DNA from: Amphibalanus amphitrite
Taxonomy: Eukaryota > Arthropoda > Thecostraca > Balanomorpha > Balanidae
NCBI RefSeq assembly: GCF_019059575.1
Contig: NW_024881676.1
Span: 746,501 to 810,500, forward strand
Length of the DNA: 64,000 bases
Direction: 5' to 3'
Position numbers and translations under genes: made by a program. The notes under the pieces are model-generated. The model saw only the letters and a program-made list of their open reading frames with translations. It ran no database searches and was not told where the DNA came from. Shown in pieces: positions 1 through 11,033 of the stretch (within the stretch, counting starts at the first letter, position 1; every line of letters begins with the position of its first letter).

Positions 1-1191
1 TGAAGCCATGAAGCTGACCAGACGTAAGATCGAAAATTTGAAAGTACGAAACGTAAGAATAGTTGGCACTGCTACTCATACCTAAGCAATTCGCAGCTTG
101 TAGGAAACCAGCTTTGAGTTGGCAAGACTACAAATTTTGATTTAGAGGCAAGGATGCTTGAAAAGGTGATCGATCTTAGGTGTCCTAGGATAAGTTTGGA
201 AACGGGATGCACCATTCGATGTGTTTTGGGCTTTGCGGGCTTTGCCAAGTTTCGCGGCGTTACGTGCCTCGTTTTTTTTTCATGCACGATCAGTATCTAC
301 TCTTGGGATTTTCGGTCATGGCAAGCCCCCGTCCCCGTCCCCCCCTATCGAAAATCCGTGGCGCCGCCCCTGGTCGTGACCGTCCAGCGCCCGGCCAGGC
401 GGCCGGAGCCGCCGCCGGCGCCGTGATGCCTGCCGCTGGTCTCTCGTGGGCTGTCCACGGTGTCAGATGTGAGCCGAGAGCGAAGAGCGGCGTGGGATCC
501 GTCGTCCGAGAGAGAGCCAGAGAGCGTGGAATGCGTCGTCCGAGAGAGCTTTTCAGTTCCGTTTCATCAACTTATACTTCTGATGACGTCATACTTCAGA
601 GGGCCGGGCAGCATCACCTTGTCCAATCTCCGTCCTCCATTCTCAGAAGCTGCACTCGGCTCCGCCCTCGAAAGTTCGTGATTTGCTGACAAAGTTCGGT
701 TCCCCTCCGGCCATGGCAGTCGCACCCTTTCACGCAGCGATCGGGTGGAATTCGCCGCCGGCGCTCACGGCGCCTGAGGCGCCAGGTGGCGGGCCTGGCC
801 CTCTGCTCCCCTTGTTTTGAAGTCAGGTCCGGCCAGATGTCCTATATTTTGTCGTTGGCGACCGAGTTCCATTTCATCCTGTTTTCGTACAACCCGGGTC
901 GGTCTCCGCTCCCCTTTCTTGTTTTGGTTCAAATCAGGGCCGGTCTGCACTCCCCTCTCCTTGTTCTCTGGCGGGGTGCCGAGCGTGGGACAGAGTCTTG
1001 TTTTCCAAAGGCTAAACTGATTAATGGCTCGAGGCTGGCAGAATGGCGCGTTTCGGTATGCTCTTTGTTGGCTTCAGATCCGAGTTCTCATGAAGTGGGG
1101 TGGTCATCTATAGAGGACCCCTGTTTGTCAGAGCCGACTTCGCCGTCTGCGTGGACGCCAGCTGGGACGGAGAGAGGGTATCACAGCCGAT
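1..1191. other. no gene recognised
   Basis: The stretch is moderately GC-rich. Open frames occur on both strands but none has a family match, a convincing splice border or consistent codon use. A TGACGTCA palindrome lies at 584-591. Confidence 0.5.
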
Positions 1192-2640
1192 TTAGTCGGC
1201 TGACCGTGTCTGTGCGGCGCTCGCAGATGGCCGTGTTTCAGCTTGTGGCACAGCTTGCAGTTCAGCATGAAAGATGAAAAAAATGTAACGCATCTGCGTT
1301 ACACGTACATTTAGATCAGTATCGTTGTTTTGGGTACTCAGTTCGGCGGCAATGCGGGGCCCGACAGAGACGAAGAAGGAGTTCAGATCGTCGGGAGATA
1401 GATCGGGCTGAATATTTGGACCATCTTTCTTTCCGGCGATCACTGATTTGATGCTTTGCCAGACTTTGTTTACCCCACGCTCGCTGATCTCGTTTTGGAG
1501 GACGTGACGGCGGTCTCGGCGTAAGGCGGCACGGACGGAGCGGTTAAGAGCCTTATACTCGGGAGACTCGCGGCCTAGCCGACGTAACGCGGAGCGACGT
1601 CTGGACATAATGTCGCGGGTGGCGGCAGATACAGGGGGCGCTGTAGGATTTCTTATCAGCACATTTTTGAGGGGGGCATGGTCGTCGAAGACAGGTAGAA
1701 AGTTGTCTAAAAAGACCTGCCACTTGTCAGCAACAGACGTCGAGTTATAAACTTCCTGCCAATCGACACTCAGCAGCTCTTGGTTGATAGAGTGAACGTC
1801 CGCTTGGTTAAGTGATCTAGATTGGATGACAGTTGGTTTTAGGCGCTGCTTAGGCACGTCGACGGTCACGTGGATGAGTTTGTGTGGGCTGAAATGGCAA
1901 TGGACTACGCTATAAGAACGCACAAATTTTCGGTTTTGTACAATGCACACGTCCAAGAGAGAACCGGTAGTGAATGTTGATGTTGTCACGAGTTGATCCA
2001 GGGAGTAGTCAGACAGGAACTCGCTGATGTGTTGACGGGCGGGAGAGCTTGCGCTCTTTAACAAGTCACAATTCAGATCGCCGCATATAACAAACGGGAC
2101 GTTGGGGTGGTCGATAAGGACACGCTGAAGCTGGGTTTCCAAGTCTGTAAAATCCGCACGCAGTGCGGTCGCGGAATAACGCGGCGGTCGGTACACCGAG
2201 CAGACAATCAGATTGCGATTTTTTGGTAATTTCAACAATGCCCACTGCGATTCCAGAAGACTGTCCGGGCACTGCGAGCTTGGTGGCTTCAGTGCTACAG
2301 GCGTAAGGTCCGCTTTGGTGATGATGGCGACGCCGCCAAAGCCTCGGCCGTCAGGTCGGTCCACCCGGCTGATGGAGTAGCCAGGGATGACCAGGAGGCG
2401 ATTGGGTGTGCTCGGTCGTAGCCAAGTTTCGGACAGGAGCATGACGTCGAGATCTTGGCGGTTAAGTTCGTCCGACAGCTCCAGCAGTTTGGGCTTGAGG
2501 CTCTGGACATTGAGGGCTCCTTGTTGCATAGCTGAGTGGTAAATTGTAAAATACTTAAGGTTTGAAGAGATGCAGTGTAGTTTAGCCGACTCAGGGGCAT
2601 TCTGCCGAGTTATGTAAGGCGGAAGGGTCGCAACTCGCAA
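1192..2640 (-). mobile_element. LINE fragment with endonuclease ORF, RT missing
   Basis: One open frame of 482 codons encodes the N-terminal half of a non-LTR retrotransposon polyprotein. The apurinic-like endonuclease spans roughly residues 45-265. Visible motifs are LLSETWL, the GFGGVAI block, SVYRPP, the metal-binding GDLNCD and a C-terminal SPHKLIHV that stands where the catalytic SDH motif usually lies. A basic linker follows (residues about 300-440, with RSALRRLGRESPEY and the DDLNSFFVSVG block that normally precedes the reverse transcriptase). The frame then leaves recognisable homology near residue 440 and ends, so the RT is absent: this is a 3'-truncated or interrupted copy. The domain order and motifs fit the CR1/Jockey supergroup. 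The exact clade cannot be set by eye. Lack of stops across 1.4 kb suggests a fairly young copy. Confidence 0.85.
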
Positions 2641-3543
2641 GTCGTTTGTACTTTGTTTCCATGATTGCCTGATTAAAATGTAAAGCGTGCCTAATGTTTA
2701 GTTGATAATACAGCGAGGTTGGGCATCTGCTCAATCCATTTCTTCTCTGCAATAGTGCATTCGCCACTGTAATTCATTGTAAGAGGCACTGGGCTGCGCC
2801 GCCTGTTAAATTCCGAAACCACCAGTGAATTGTCACAGTCACTCACAACAATACGAATCGTTCAGTCGTGCGCTGGGGGTCCGCCAAGTTTGAGTGTGCT
2901 GCAGAATGCAGACTGGACCGCCGAGAATATAACACTTCCGTCTCCCTGGGCGAGCGGCGCATTGGAGCCGAAGGAAACTGCTTCAGTTTTTTTTTTGTGG
3001 GGAAGATACCCATGTTTGAAAATTATGTTATGGAATGATGCGATAAGGAAAAGGACGGTTTCTTGAATTGAGGGCTGTGGAGAAGAGGCAGATTTTCTCA
3101 TTTGCTACCCAATGCAACGCGAAAAGACGCAAATGTTGCACATTGGGCTTAATAAGTCTAATAAAAGATAAGGGACTTCGTGAATCATGCCTAACTGACC
3201 GCGACCCAGTTATTTGCCACTGCAGGTAGGTACTAGGTAGGTAGATACTCATTTATAAACAGAGCGTTCCACCAACCCTCGCCAGAAATTCAATCAGCAG
3301 TTGCTTATCTTAAAACGTTTGAGTGCACCTAACAACCTTTAAAAATGACGTCCTCCCTTTCAATGGTTCGTTCGAAGACACAAAGCCAGAATCAGCCAAG
3401 CAATATCGGAATCCATTGCGCAGTGTGTCGACTGTCGGATGTGCCCATCCACATAGCATAGCACACACTGCTAAATGCAGGTACGCTCACCTACACATTA
3501 GGTATTCGAAGGACTTGATAGCTCATACACATGGAAGAAACGC
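2641..3543. other. no gene recognised
   Basis: AT-richer spacer between the LINE fragment and the hAT element. It holds a T run at 2979-2996 region and no exon-like segment with splice borders. Confidence 0.45.
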
Positions 3544-3845
3544 ATGAAATGCAGGGTTACCAACGGGCATTTTTCTAAATCCCAAGATCGCCGCGCGAAT
3601 TTCCCAAAATCGAGCTCCATATCCCAAGGTCGACAGGATCAAAGCCCAGTGTGCATCCCAAGGTCTATAGAAACCAAATATAGAGCAAATAAAGTGTATT
3701 TGACGTATTTTCAAATCTTTGGTTGACTAAATAAATCAATATCGTTAACATAACTTGCATTCGGCACAGTTACACACGCAGGCATAGGTACAGAGACACA
3801 GCAAGTTACCTGCCTGGGTTTTACGAGTTGAAGCATGATCCGTCG

Positions 3846-3993
3846 CAGTGGCGGATCAAAGGGGGGGGGGCAAAATGGGCATTTGCCCCCCCCCAAACGG
3901 CATAATTTTAACATTACGCCTATGGACGATGCATGGAAAGAATCGATAAATTTTATGGTTTGCCCCCCAAAACTCTGAGCTGGATCCGCCTCC
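3846..3993. mobile_element. short hAT-like MITE nested in a hAT element
   Basis: About 150 bp bounded by CAGTGGCGGATC at the left and an imperfect inverted copy (GATCCGCCTC) at the right. The sequence GATCCGTCG occurs directly at both flanks (3837-3845 and 3994-4002), giving an 8-9 bp target duplication. Inner ends are homopolymeric (a G10 run at 3861-3870 and a C-rich run near 3886-3895). A related end sequence appears at 58267-58505. It has no coding capacity. Confidence 0.75.
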
Positions 3994-4338
3994 GATCCGT
4001 CGGGCGTCACAATTCGCAAACAGGCGGCCAGGCCGGGTGTTAATCGACGCGGAAGCCACTGGGTATTTCGCTAAATGCCTCACTTGAGAGCTGAGACGGG
4101 AGAACAAAGTGAAGACGCGTCAAATAAGGATAACTTATTCGTGCTTCGTTGGTTGCTTGGTAAGGTACAGTGAAACCAAACGAAAGAACGCTCGGTTGTG
4201 TTCGTCCAAAAAGGACGGTTTACAAAAAAAAAAACAATTAAGTTGTGTTAGATGTGTTCCTGATTCCTTTGTTTGGTCTTTATTAATACTTTTCCTTTTT
4301 CCAATGATTAAAAAAATGTGCTAAAATTAGCGGGAGTC

Positions 4339-4448
4339 TGTATGATATAAAACTTTATCGGAATTCACTGGGATTGTATTGCGTATGCAAGTCCACTTGC
4401 ATACGCAATACAATCCCAGTGAATTCCGATAAAGTTTTATATCATACA
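4339..4448. repeat. perfect 54-bp inverted repeat, 2-nt loop
   Basis: Positions 4339-4392 and 4395-4448 are exact reverse complements separated by CC. A 12-base direct repeat TTAGCGGGAGTC precedes the left arm (4327-4338) and recurs 40 nt after the right arm (about 4487-4498). This looks like a recent snap-back duplication rather than a standard transposon, since no TIR family is recognisable. Confidence 0.9.
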
Positions 4449-4611
4449 AACATAAACCTGGGAAAAATATGACTCTAAAACAGCACTTAGCGGGAGTCGT
4501 AAGCTCGGGACAAATCCCAAGGTTTGCTGTTGAATCCCAAGGTCCCAAGGTCGGGTTCAATATCCCAAGATCTTGGGACAAATCCCAAGCTTTGGTAACC
4601 CTGATGAAATG

Positions 4612-4978
4612 TGATTAATAGCAAGGCCGTATATAGGAGGTAACAGCATTTCGCGTTTGTTTACTTTTGCTCAGCTGACGAAAATGACGTCACTGACTTT
4701 CTGAAGCTCGAGGCCGTCATTCCGCTATTGCGTAACAGCATCTTCAAAAACTTCAAAACATCGGGGAAAATACGTCGATTTCATCGATTTTTTCGTTCAA
4801 TGATACTTTAGAGCGACTTGTGAACACATGTTATTCGTTTAAAATTTCGAAAATGTCTTATACATACTCCCGACAATCACAATCATGGAAGGTAATGCAC
4901 TATGAAAATCCACGGCAGAGCTGGGCTAATGTCGGTCGGCAGGGAGCCAGGGATCGTTATCCGCGTATGTTTGTCCAG
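4612..4978. other. no gene recognised
   Basis: AT-rich spacer downstream of the hAT element. A TGACGTCA palindrome lies at 4685-4692. Nothing else was identified. Confidence 0.4.
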
Positions 4979-5150
4979 GTTGTCTAGGTCCGGCCGAGAG
5001 GCTATGCAGTGCCGCGGAGACGTTCAGACGGTTGTTGTTCCTGCTGCGTGGCAGCGGCGTGCCTCCCTCGGACCTGATCTACGAGCCGTGCGCCGAGCCC
5101 GGGGACGATCCGACCGACAGCGCGAGAGCGAGTGCGGCGTGGCGGCCATG
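4979..5150 (+). CDS. candidate internal exon, unidentified protein
   Basis: This 172-bp stretch lies between an acceptor-like TTTGTCCAG and a donor GTGAGC. In the frame that is open throughout it encodes a plausible globular segment (…AAETFRRLLFLLRG…, …PPSDLIYEPCAEPGDDP…) with strong third-position GC, as in the certain genes of this window. I do not recognise the family. The opposite strand also has an open, GC3-rich frame over 5130-5230 (…QMHTVWRVRRTEPTEWW…), so the strand is uncertain. No partner exon could be joined with confidence. Confidence 0.28.
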
Positions 5151-6221
5151 GTGAGCTCGCCGGCGTCGGGCGCCCACCACTCGGTGGGCTCGGTGCGCCG
5201 CACACGCCACACCGTGTGCATCTGCATACTCTGCTGGTACTCTGCTGGTCATAGGCGACGCACAGCGCCGGCCGCCGGCACACGCACACCACCGAGACCG
5301 GCTGTTCGTGGCCAGAGACGGCTCACAGCTGCCTATCCTGATGATGTGCGGCGCGACGTCGTCTGGTGGGTGGAACAGGGAAAACAGCGTCGGCAGATTG
5401 TCCTCTGTGACATGTCCCAGGGGTAGGAACCTTAGTGGCTAGTCACCAGATGTCTCTGAGGGAGCACAGCAGTCACCATACGGTGATCTATTAGACTGTC
5501 AGTGTCCTCAAGAATTCAAGATCACCAAACGGCCAGTTTGGCCAATCACAACACCGTGCCGAAAAGTGACGCCGATGGATGAAGTACCCTACCACAGTAC
5601 CCTCTAGATCACAGGCATCAGAATACTAGGATTGAAGTACAACATCGGTCAGCCGCCTCGGGCATCATTCGTGATGACGTCCACATCAGGCCGCGGAAAA
5701 CATCACGGACGGTCATAGCACATTACAAATAGTAAGTAGAACTAGGAACTGCTTCAACAGAACGAAACTCAATCAACATCAAAAGCATTTCACAGCTTTC
5801 AGTATCACAAACCGTAGTGTGAAACAGTTCACCGTGTTCACAGCAGAGACAACATCTGTAAGAAACTACTCATCTCTAATAACAATCTCTATGTAATGTC
5901 CACCTGGCTGGACACACGAGTCACATCCGAACCTCCCAAGCTCATCACCTGACCAGATGAGAAACCCTCTCCAGACACACCGTCCCGTCCCTTCTGAACC
6001 GGTTCCCGGCCCTGGCGACATCAGGGCCGGCCCGACCCGTTCCCTGTACTATCTGGCTCTGGCAATGGCACTGAGCGTCCAGTAGGTTGAACATTAGAAT
6101 GTCAGGGTGTCACCACCATCGCCCCTTCCCTCTGCGACTCACTGCCACTCCCCCTCCTCCCCAGTTCACTAGACCCGCCGCGGGTTAGCCGCCCTGTGGC
6201 GTGGCACCGGCAGGGGCGGAC

Positions 6222-6521
6222 TCAGCCGAACTCGTCCAGTAGATCTCCCGCCCGTGTGCCGTCCGTCCGGTGGAGAGGCCGACAGGACCGGGCATCTCTC
6301 TCGGTAGTCGCCTGCCCAGCTACCCGGTCGGCACCGCTGACTGAACCTCCAGCGCCGCCTCCACCGCTACTGTGTACACCCTCCTTCCGCAACGGTGGAG
6401 ACAGGTACACCAGCTGGACCACCGACTCCCGCGCACAGTCCAGCAGCGAGGTCTGTCCAGCCCCGTCTGTCGGCGGTTTACTGAACCTCCAGAGACGGCC
6501 GCACTTGAGTCCATGCCCTCG
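6222..6521 (-). CDS. candidate terminal exon, unidentified protein
   Basis: Read on the minus strand, an acceptor-like TCTCGGATCAG is followed by exactly 100 codons ending in TGA at 6222. The first 45 residues look protein-like (…GLKCGRLWRFSKPP…, …LLDCARESVVQLVYLSPP…). A Gly/Ser-rich stretch and a polar tail ending DLLDEFG follow. Another frame just upstream (6450-6600) also looks partly coding (…SSDSHSADDSAHLDVSRISEG…), so exon borders are unsettled. I do not recognise the protein, and assignment rests only on codon bias and splice-like borders. Confidence 0.25.
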   Translation of the reverse strand, partial: RGHGLKCGRLWRFSKPPTDGAGQTSLLDCARESVVQLVYLSPPLRKEGVHSSGGGGAGGSVSGADRVAGQATTERDARSCRPLHRTDGTRAGDLLDEFG

Positions 6522-7057
6522 CTGATCCGAGAAACATCTAGGTGAGCAGAGTCATCAGCTGAGTGACTGTCACTAGAGGTCCTGCCACCGTTACACTTAC
6601 GACCCCCCACCGGAGCCAGTACCAGATGTCGAACAAGGTAGGCTGTTGAAGCAGCGCACGGCCGCGGCTGACTCCGATATCACTCGGCTGGAACTCTCGT
6701 CCTCGGCGTGCCGCTGCTCGGCACGGCGGGGCGAGACAGCGACCGCAGCAACCACCCCACCGTCTCAGAGTCACTCACCCCGACCGGCTCCGAGTCACGC
6801 GACTCAATCATTCAACACTCGCCCATCACCCGTCGAGAATCACCCGTCGCCCCACCACACCGGCCGCACACACGAGGAGCGCACCGACCGGCCCCATCCG
6901 GCCAATGTCAGCCGGCCAACTGGCGGGGTCACAGGTTGGCAGGCGGCCAGGCGCCGCCGCTCTGTCCAAACAGAAGTATGCACATTGCACATCCTATAAT
7001 GTCCGAAGGCAACGTGCCGACCGACGGCCTCGTCTGCGTAGGAGGTGAGCGCACCGA

Positions 7058-7663
7058 CTACCGCTTGCTCTTCGCGTGTTGGGCTAGCTTCCTCAGCTGG
7101 TACTTTTCCGCTTCAGCTGCTGCTCGAGCGGTGTTGAGCCAGCGGAGTCGCAGGTGCAGCCGCGTGCTTACCAGCTTCCTGGCGATTCGCTCGTCCAGCC
7201 CTGGAGGTCGGGCGAGCACGCAGCCTGTCAGGCGCTTCACGATGCCAGGCGTCTTGACCGCGGTCGGCCCCATCACGTCACTGAACGTGTCGTTGAAATC
7301 TTCCACCACGCCCATCCACCACTGGCTGGGGACGTAGAGGCTGCCGCGGCTGATTGTCTCCAGCCAGCGGCTCGGTACGGACGCTGGCGCCAGAGAAGAC
7401 GAGGTCGGTTGGCCGAGGTCGCCGCGGATCTGCCGGTATTTGAATGCCACATAGCCGGCCACGAACGCGAGCGCCTCGCGGTTGACGCCGAGTTCAGCGG
7501 TCCGCGGTCGAGTATTGGATGGCCCAGCCTCTTCTGTGTCCGGACTGTTGTCCTCGTGAGCAGGAGGGGCGGGTGGCAGAGGCGGCTGGCCCATCGCCGA
7601 CTGGTAGGCGGCCTCCCATTGCTCGTGCTGCTCGGCAGCCTCCTCGTCGGCTGGATCGCGAAG
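7058..7663 (-). CDS. C-terminal exon of the THAP transposase relic
   Basis: An acceptor (CTCGTTTCAG) opens a frame of 201 codons ending in TGA at 7058. It is Pro/Glu-rich for the first 60 residues, then shows the conserved helix FVAGYVAFKYRQ and the terminal RTRLHLRLRWLN-type signature, found near the end of many THAP/P-type transposases, followed by a basic tail. The frame is intact. It does not match the phase left by the 8035-8148 exon, which implies that exons between them have been lost. Confidence 0.6.
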   Translation of the reverse strand, partial: LRDPADEEAAEQHEQWEAAYQSAMGQPPLPPAPPAHEDNSPDTEEAGPSNTRPRTAELGVNREALAFVAGYVAFKYRQIRGDLGQPTSSSLAPASVPSRWLETISRGSLYVPSQWWMGVVEDFNDTFSDVMGPTAVKTPGIVKRLTGCVLARPPGLDERIARKLVSTRLHLRLRWLNTARAAAEAEKYQLRKLAQHAKSKR

Positions 7664-7731
7664 CTGAAACGAGACAATGCATCAATTACGATTGATTCAG
7701 AGTATATGGCCGATCTGGTTTCTCACTACCG

Positions 7732-7767
7732 TTGCATGTGAGTACATTCACATGTACTCACATGCAA
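7732..7767. repeat. 16-bp hairpin
   Basis: Positions 7732-7747 and 7752-7767 are exact reverse complements with a 4-nt loop. The hairpin lies between the C-terminal exon of the THAP relic and a MITE. Confidence 0.85.
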
Positions 7768-7818
7768 GAAGCTATTCAAAATGAACTATTCATAAGTTTG
7801 AAATAAAATTATTGTTTA

Positions 7819-7951
7819 AGTTGACCTTTCCTCCAAGTAAAATATTTAAATGACGAAATTGTATTTACCTTTAATGACGAAATGTAATTTAATCAAACAC
7901 TAAATACAATTTAGTCAATTAAATATTTTACTTTGAGGAAAAAGGTCAACT
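7819..7951. mobile_element. Tourist/Stowaway-type MITE
   Basis: The 133-bp sequence is almost entirely one inverted repeat with arms of about 50 bp that begin AGTTGACCTTT. It is flanked by TTA on both sides (7816-7818, 7952-7954), fitting a PIF/Harbinger (TWA) or Tc1/mariner (TA) target. It lies in the intron of the THAP relic and has no coding content. Confidence 0.7.
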
Positions 7952-9458
7952 TTATACACCGATTATATTAAAATGTTCACGAGTCTGAAATAAGGATTTA
8001 AATTTGATGAAACATAGGACATAGGTAGTATTACCTGCTGTCGCTGCCACTGATCTCCATCTGTCCAGGCCCTTGTTCAAGAAGCTGTTTCACCACCACC
8101 CTCTCCTTCCTCTGCTCGAGTCGGCCTCCCCTGGTGTCATCTCCTGGCCTAAACAAATAGAGATAGAACATTTATTTTAGATTACAATAAAAATGAAACA
8201 CCTTTAGCCTGACAGCAAAATGTGGCAGATTTAAACAAGATCTGAATAATGCAGACATCAGAACAGGGCAGGTTTCAGAATTCAGGGATGTCAGGGCAAA
8301 AGGGAGAAGATCTGAGGCAGAAAAATGGGAAAAGAAGTAGGAAGCTTGAGTATCTCTGCAGGGTCCGGGCAGAGGAGATCAGTGCACATTGGGTGCGATT
8401 TTGTGCTTTCAGCCCAGAACAGTGTCAAGCTCCCTGCCATAATTTGCAGACTGATCCTTCAGTACAGATGAACCACAAAAACTGGGCCCTGTTCTTGAGC
8501 ACCCATGAGGTAGCTACCTACTGTGAAAGTTGAAACTTACAAAATTATGAAATTGACGGTGAACCAGGAATGATGTCAAGGAAATTAAGAAAGTGGGAGG
8601 GGCATGTGATATGATATCAACAGGCTGTAATGAGCCTATGTGCCTCAGTGGTGGAAACAATCCCAACTGCAGGCACGGCATGCATCTTATTCTAACGACA
8701 AAAGAACACAAAGAAAAAAAACTGACGTACAACCATATTCATAAAAGCTAATACTCTAGCTACCTTATCATGGGCAACATGAGTTTTAACATTTAATGAA
8801 AACACACCTTGACAGTGATGAGGCTGAGGGTAGGTTCCTTGAAGGGATGGCATCTGGTTTCAGTGAAGGCTTCACATTTCAATTTGGCATCAGAGTTCTC
8901 TTGACTAGATATGATGGATCATAGTCTCAACAAAGTGTTCAGAGCACACAACAGCGTTTTTTACATTGAATTGATCTTGGCGGTAACACCTATGCACCCA
9001 CGCAGCCTGGACTTCGGGATTCTTTGGAAATCTAAAAAATGAGGCTTCAGTTTTCTTGTTCGACCAACCTCCACTCCAGACCTTACATGTAGCTACAGCA
9101 CAGGCTGGCATCTTGATTCAGTTATCTAAAATAAAATCTTACATTTTAAAGCATCACAATCTCAAAACAACATCAATCATTGAAATGACAACAAGCATAT
9201 TTCTGCAGAAAAATTCAAATCGGTTCATGTCACACACGCGCCATATACGCAGAAGACTTGTTAAGCTGCCTTAAACAGCTGCAAAATAACTCACTTTGTG
9301 CTTAAGTTACTGCTACGCTTTATCGCAGAAACCAAGTAAAACAACACACTGGTATCTTTAGACAATGTGAAAAACGCACAATTCAATCGATTTGGACCAA
9401 AAACTGCGAAATTTATTTACCAAACCCCTCAGAAAACGGGAAAGAAGCGGAAACGCAG

Positions 9459-9750
9459 TGACGTCATATGGGCCGGAGTGCACCGCCGGAGCCTTCCCTA
9501 TGGCTCAACATAAAGTCGGAAGCCCCTGATTAATAGCTGCAGCAGAAGTTTGGCGTCCGATGCCTCTTCGCCAAGTTAAGACCATGTCAATCTCGGCCAG
9601 TCTGCCGCCGCGCCGGCACTGGCCGTGGTGTGACGTCATCCGGCCGGCTCGGCGCTGGGTAGTTCCACACTTAGGTAACTCGCGGCCCGGCCGCGCCGGC
9701 CCCGATTGGCGGTCCACCAGTGACGTCACCGGTAGTGTTAAGCTGATTGG
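9459..9750 (-). promoter_or_regulatory. putative promoter: three CRE and two CCAAT boxes
   Basis: Upstream of the THAP gene start (9111, minus strand), a GC-rich stretch carries three TGACGTCA palindromes (9459-9466, 9631-9638, 9721-9728) and two inverted CCAAT boxes (GATTGG at 9704-9709 and 9745-9750). CRE and CCAAT sites together are typical of CpG-type promoters bound by ATF/CREB and NF-Y. The direction is inferred from the neighbouring gene only. Confidence 0.45.
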
Positions 9751-10989
9751 CGAATAATACATGGGAAGAACCGGGACGACATCCCCCTGATTGATTTATT
9801 ACAACTATACACTGCACAAAATAGCGTGAGCTCACAAGAGCTGGAGTAGTGGATTGTACAGCGACGAAAAAGATATTGGTCTTATGACGTATACAATATT
9901 CCACACGGCTTTCTGCAAGAGAGATTTTAATACCAGCTTTCTGTTAGAAAAATCAAGTATAAGTTTTAATTGTAAACATTACACAACTCTACATTTGCCC
10001 TTCCAATCCTTGTTTGCATTCAAAATAAAAATTTTTACACTAAGATCTGCCTAGACTGGAATGCTTGATGACGCCAATAAACTGAGCATAGAGTGAATTA
10101 TTCCTAGTTGAGTATTCTTTGAAATATTAGACAAAAAAATGCGCATGTGCGACCAATGAAGGATCATAAATAAAATTAAAACAGTGCGGTCATGGATTAG
10201 GTATATGGATTAGGAATACTTCATCCATGGTGCGGTGATAGCTTATCACTGCATTTGTTTTAGCTACCTATATAGATATTTTGCGATAAGTTACACGACA
10301 AAAATTGTTTGAATTCGATTATACTTACTGTTACAATAATAATGAAGACGCTCAGACGCTATGCTCCAACAGTGGCTCCAACGCTATGCTCCAACAGCCA
10401 ACTCAAAGTACGGCGACTGCAGACTGTTATAAGCATAAAGAAGACTCTATAACCCTACATAGGTATCCTTTCATTGGCTTTTCAAACGGCGCGGGTCAAC
10501 GATCCCGCCAAGATGCCGCAGCGTCGCGGATTTAGAAAAAAGGATTTAAAAAGTAATCATGAATGAGCATAGGCCTTCTCTGGAGAGGTGTCATCCAGGC
10601 TCCATCCACAGTCAGTCATTTGAGTGGTATAGAGGGCCTTGGCGGGCTTGGCCTTTAGTTGAGCACCATTCTGATTGGAATGCCCCGTCGGGCCTTTGAC
10701 ATCGCCGCTGTCTGGCCGCTTGGAACAGCGTGAGCCAGTTCCGGTTAGCACCTTGGTCCACTTGATGTGGTGCTTAATCCAAACCAACCAACCAACCATC
10801 GGGCCTTTGACATGCCTTGCAGCTGGTCGCCAGTGCCACTGGTGCAGCTGAGCATCATCCGTTCGTGTTGCCCAATCTGTAAGAATCTTGGTGCTGTCGG
10901 TGCTGCCCAAGGGCCAAGGCTAACGCTAGTTCTCTATATACGGTATACCGGGGTCCTAAACACCCAAGGCCGTATATAGCGTTGTATAG

Positions 10990-11033
10990 CTTACCATGAC
11001 AGCGCTATATTGATATAGCGTTGCCATGGTAAG
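10990..11033. repeat. 20-bp imperfect hairpin
   Basis: Arms 10990-11009 and 11014-11033 pair with two mismatches around a TTGA loop. Shorter copies of the TATAGCG core lie just to the left, suggesting local duplication. Confidence 0.75.

Larger units (their letters stand above)
3552..4603. mobile_element. hAT-type non-autonomous DNA transposon
   Basis: The two ends carry the inverted repeat CAGGGTTACCAA. They are flanked by an exact 8-bp target duplication ATGAAATG (3544-3551 and 4604-4611), which is the hallmark of the hAT superfamily. Near both ends the motif TCCCAAGRTC recurs at least eight times in mixed orientation (3578-3665 and 4514-4590), as expected for subterminal transposase-binding sites. 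No transposase frame is present, so it would need an enzyme in trans. Two later events sit inside it: a smaller hAT-like MITE at 3846-3993 and a perfect hairpin at 4339-4448. Exact TSDs and TIRs make the boundaries firm. The family name within hAT is not known to me. Confidence 0.85.
7058..9111 (-). pseudogene. THAP / P-element-like transposase gene, broken
   Basis: Three exon-like blocks lie in order on the minus strand. 8808-9111 starts at ATG and encodes a THAP zinc finger: CAVATC supplies the first two cysteines, FFRFPKNPEVQAAWV follows, then CSEHF. The expected continuation (DYDPSYL…, LKPDAIPS) is in another frame and carries one in-frame TGA where the family usually has Trp, so the domain is disrupted by a frameshift and a stop. 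8035-8148 is a charged linker exon (RLEQRKERVVVKQLL) in matching phase, bounded by TTTAG and GTAATA. 7058-7663 gives 201 codons with the C-terminal features of P/THAP transposases (LAFVAGYVAFKY, STRLHLRLRWLN). The catalytic RNase-H-like and GTP-binding core between these blocks is absent, and the linker and C-terminal exons are out of phase. THAP9 and P-element transposases have this domain order. A decayed transposon is likelier than a host gene. Confidence 0.7.

Noticed and set aside
10557-10910. 117-codon minus-strand frame rich in Trp
   Set aside because: No family resemblance, and it overlaps duplicated CGGGCCTTTGACAT and CCAA-repeat sequence. It looks like repeat-derived noise.
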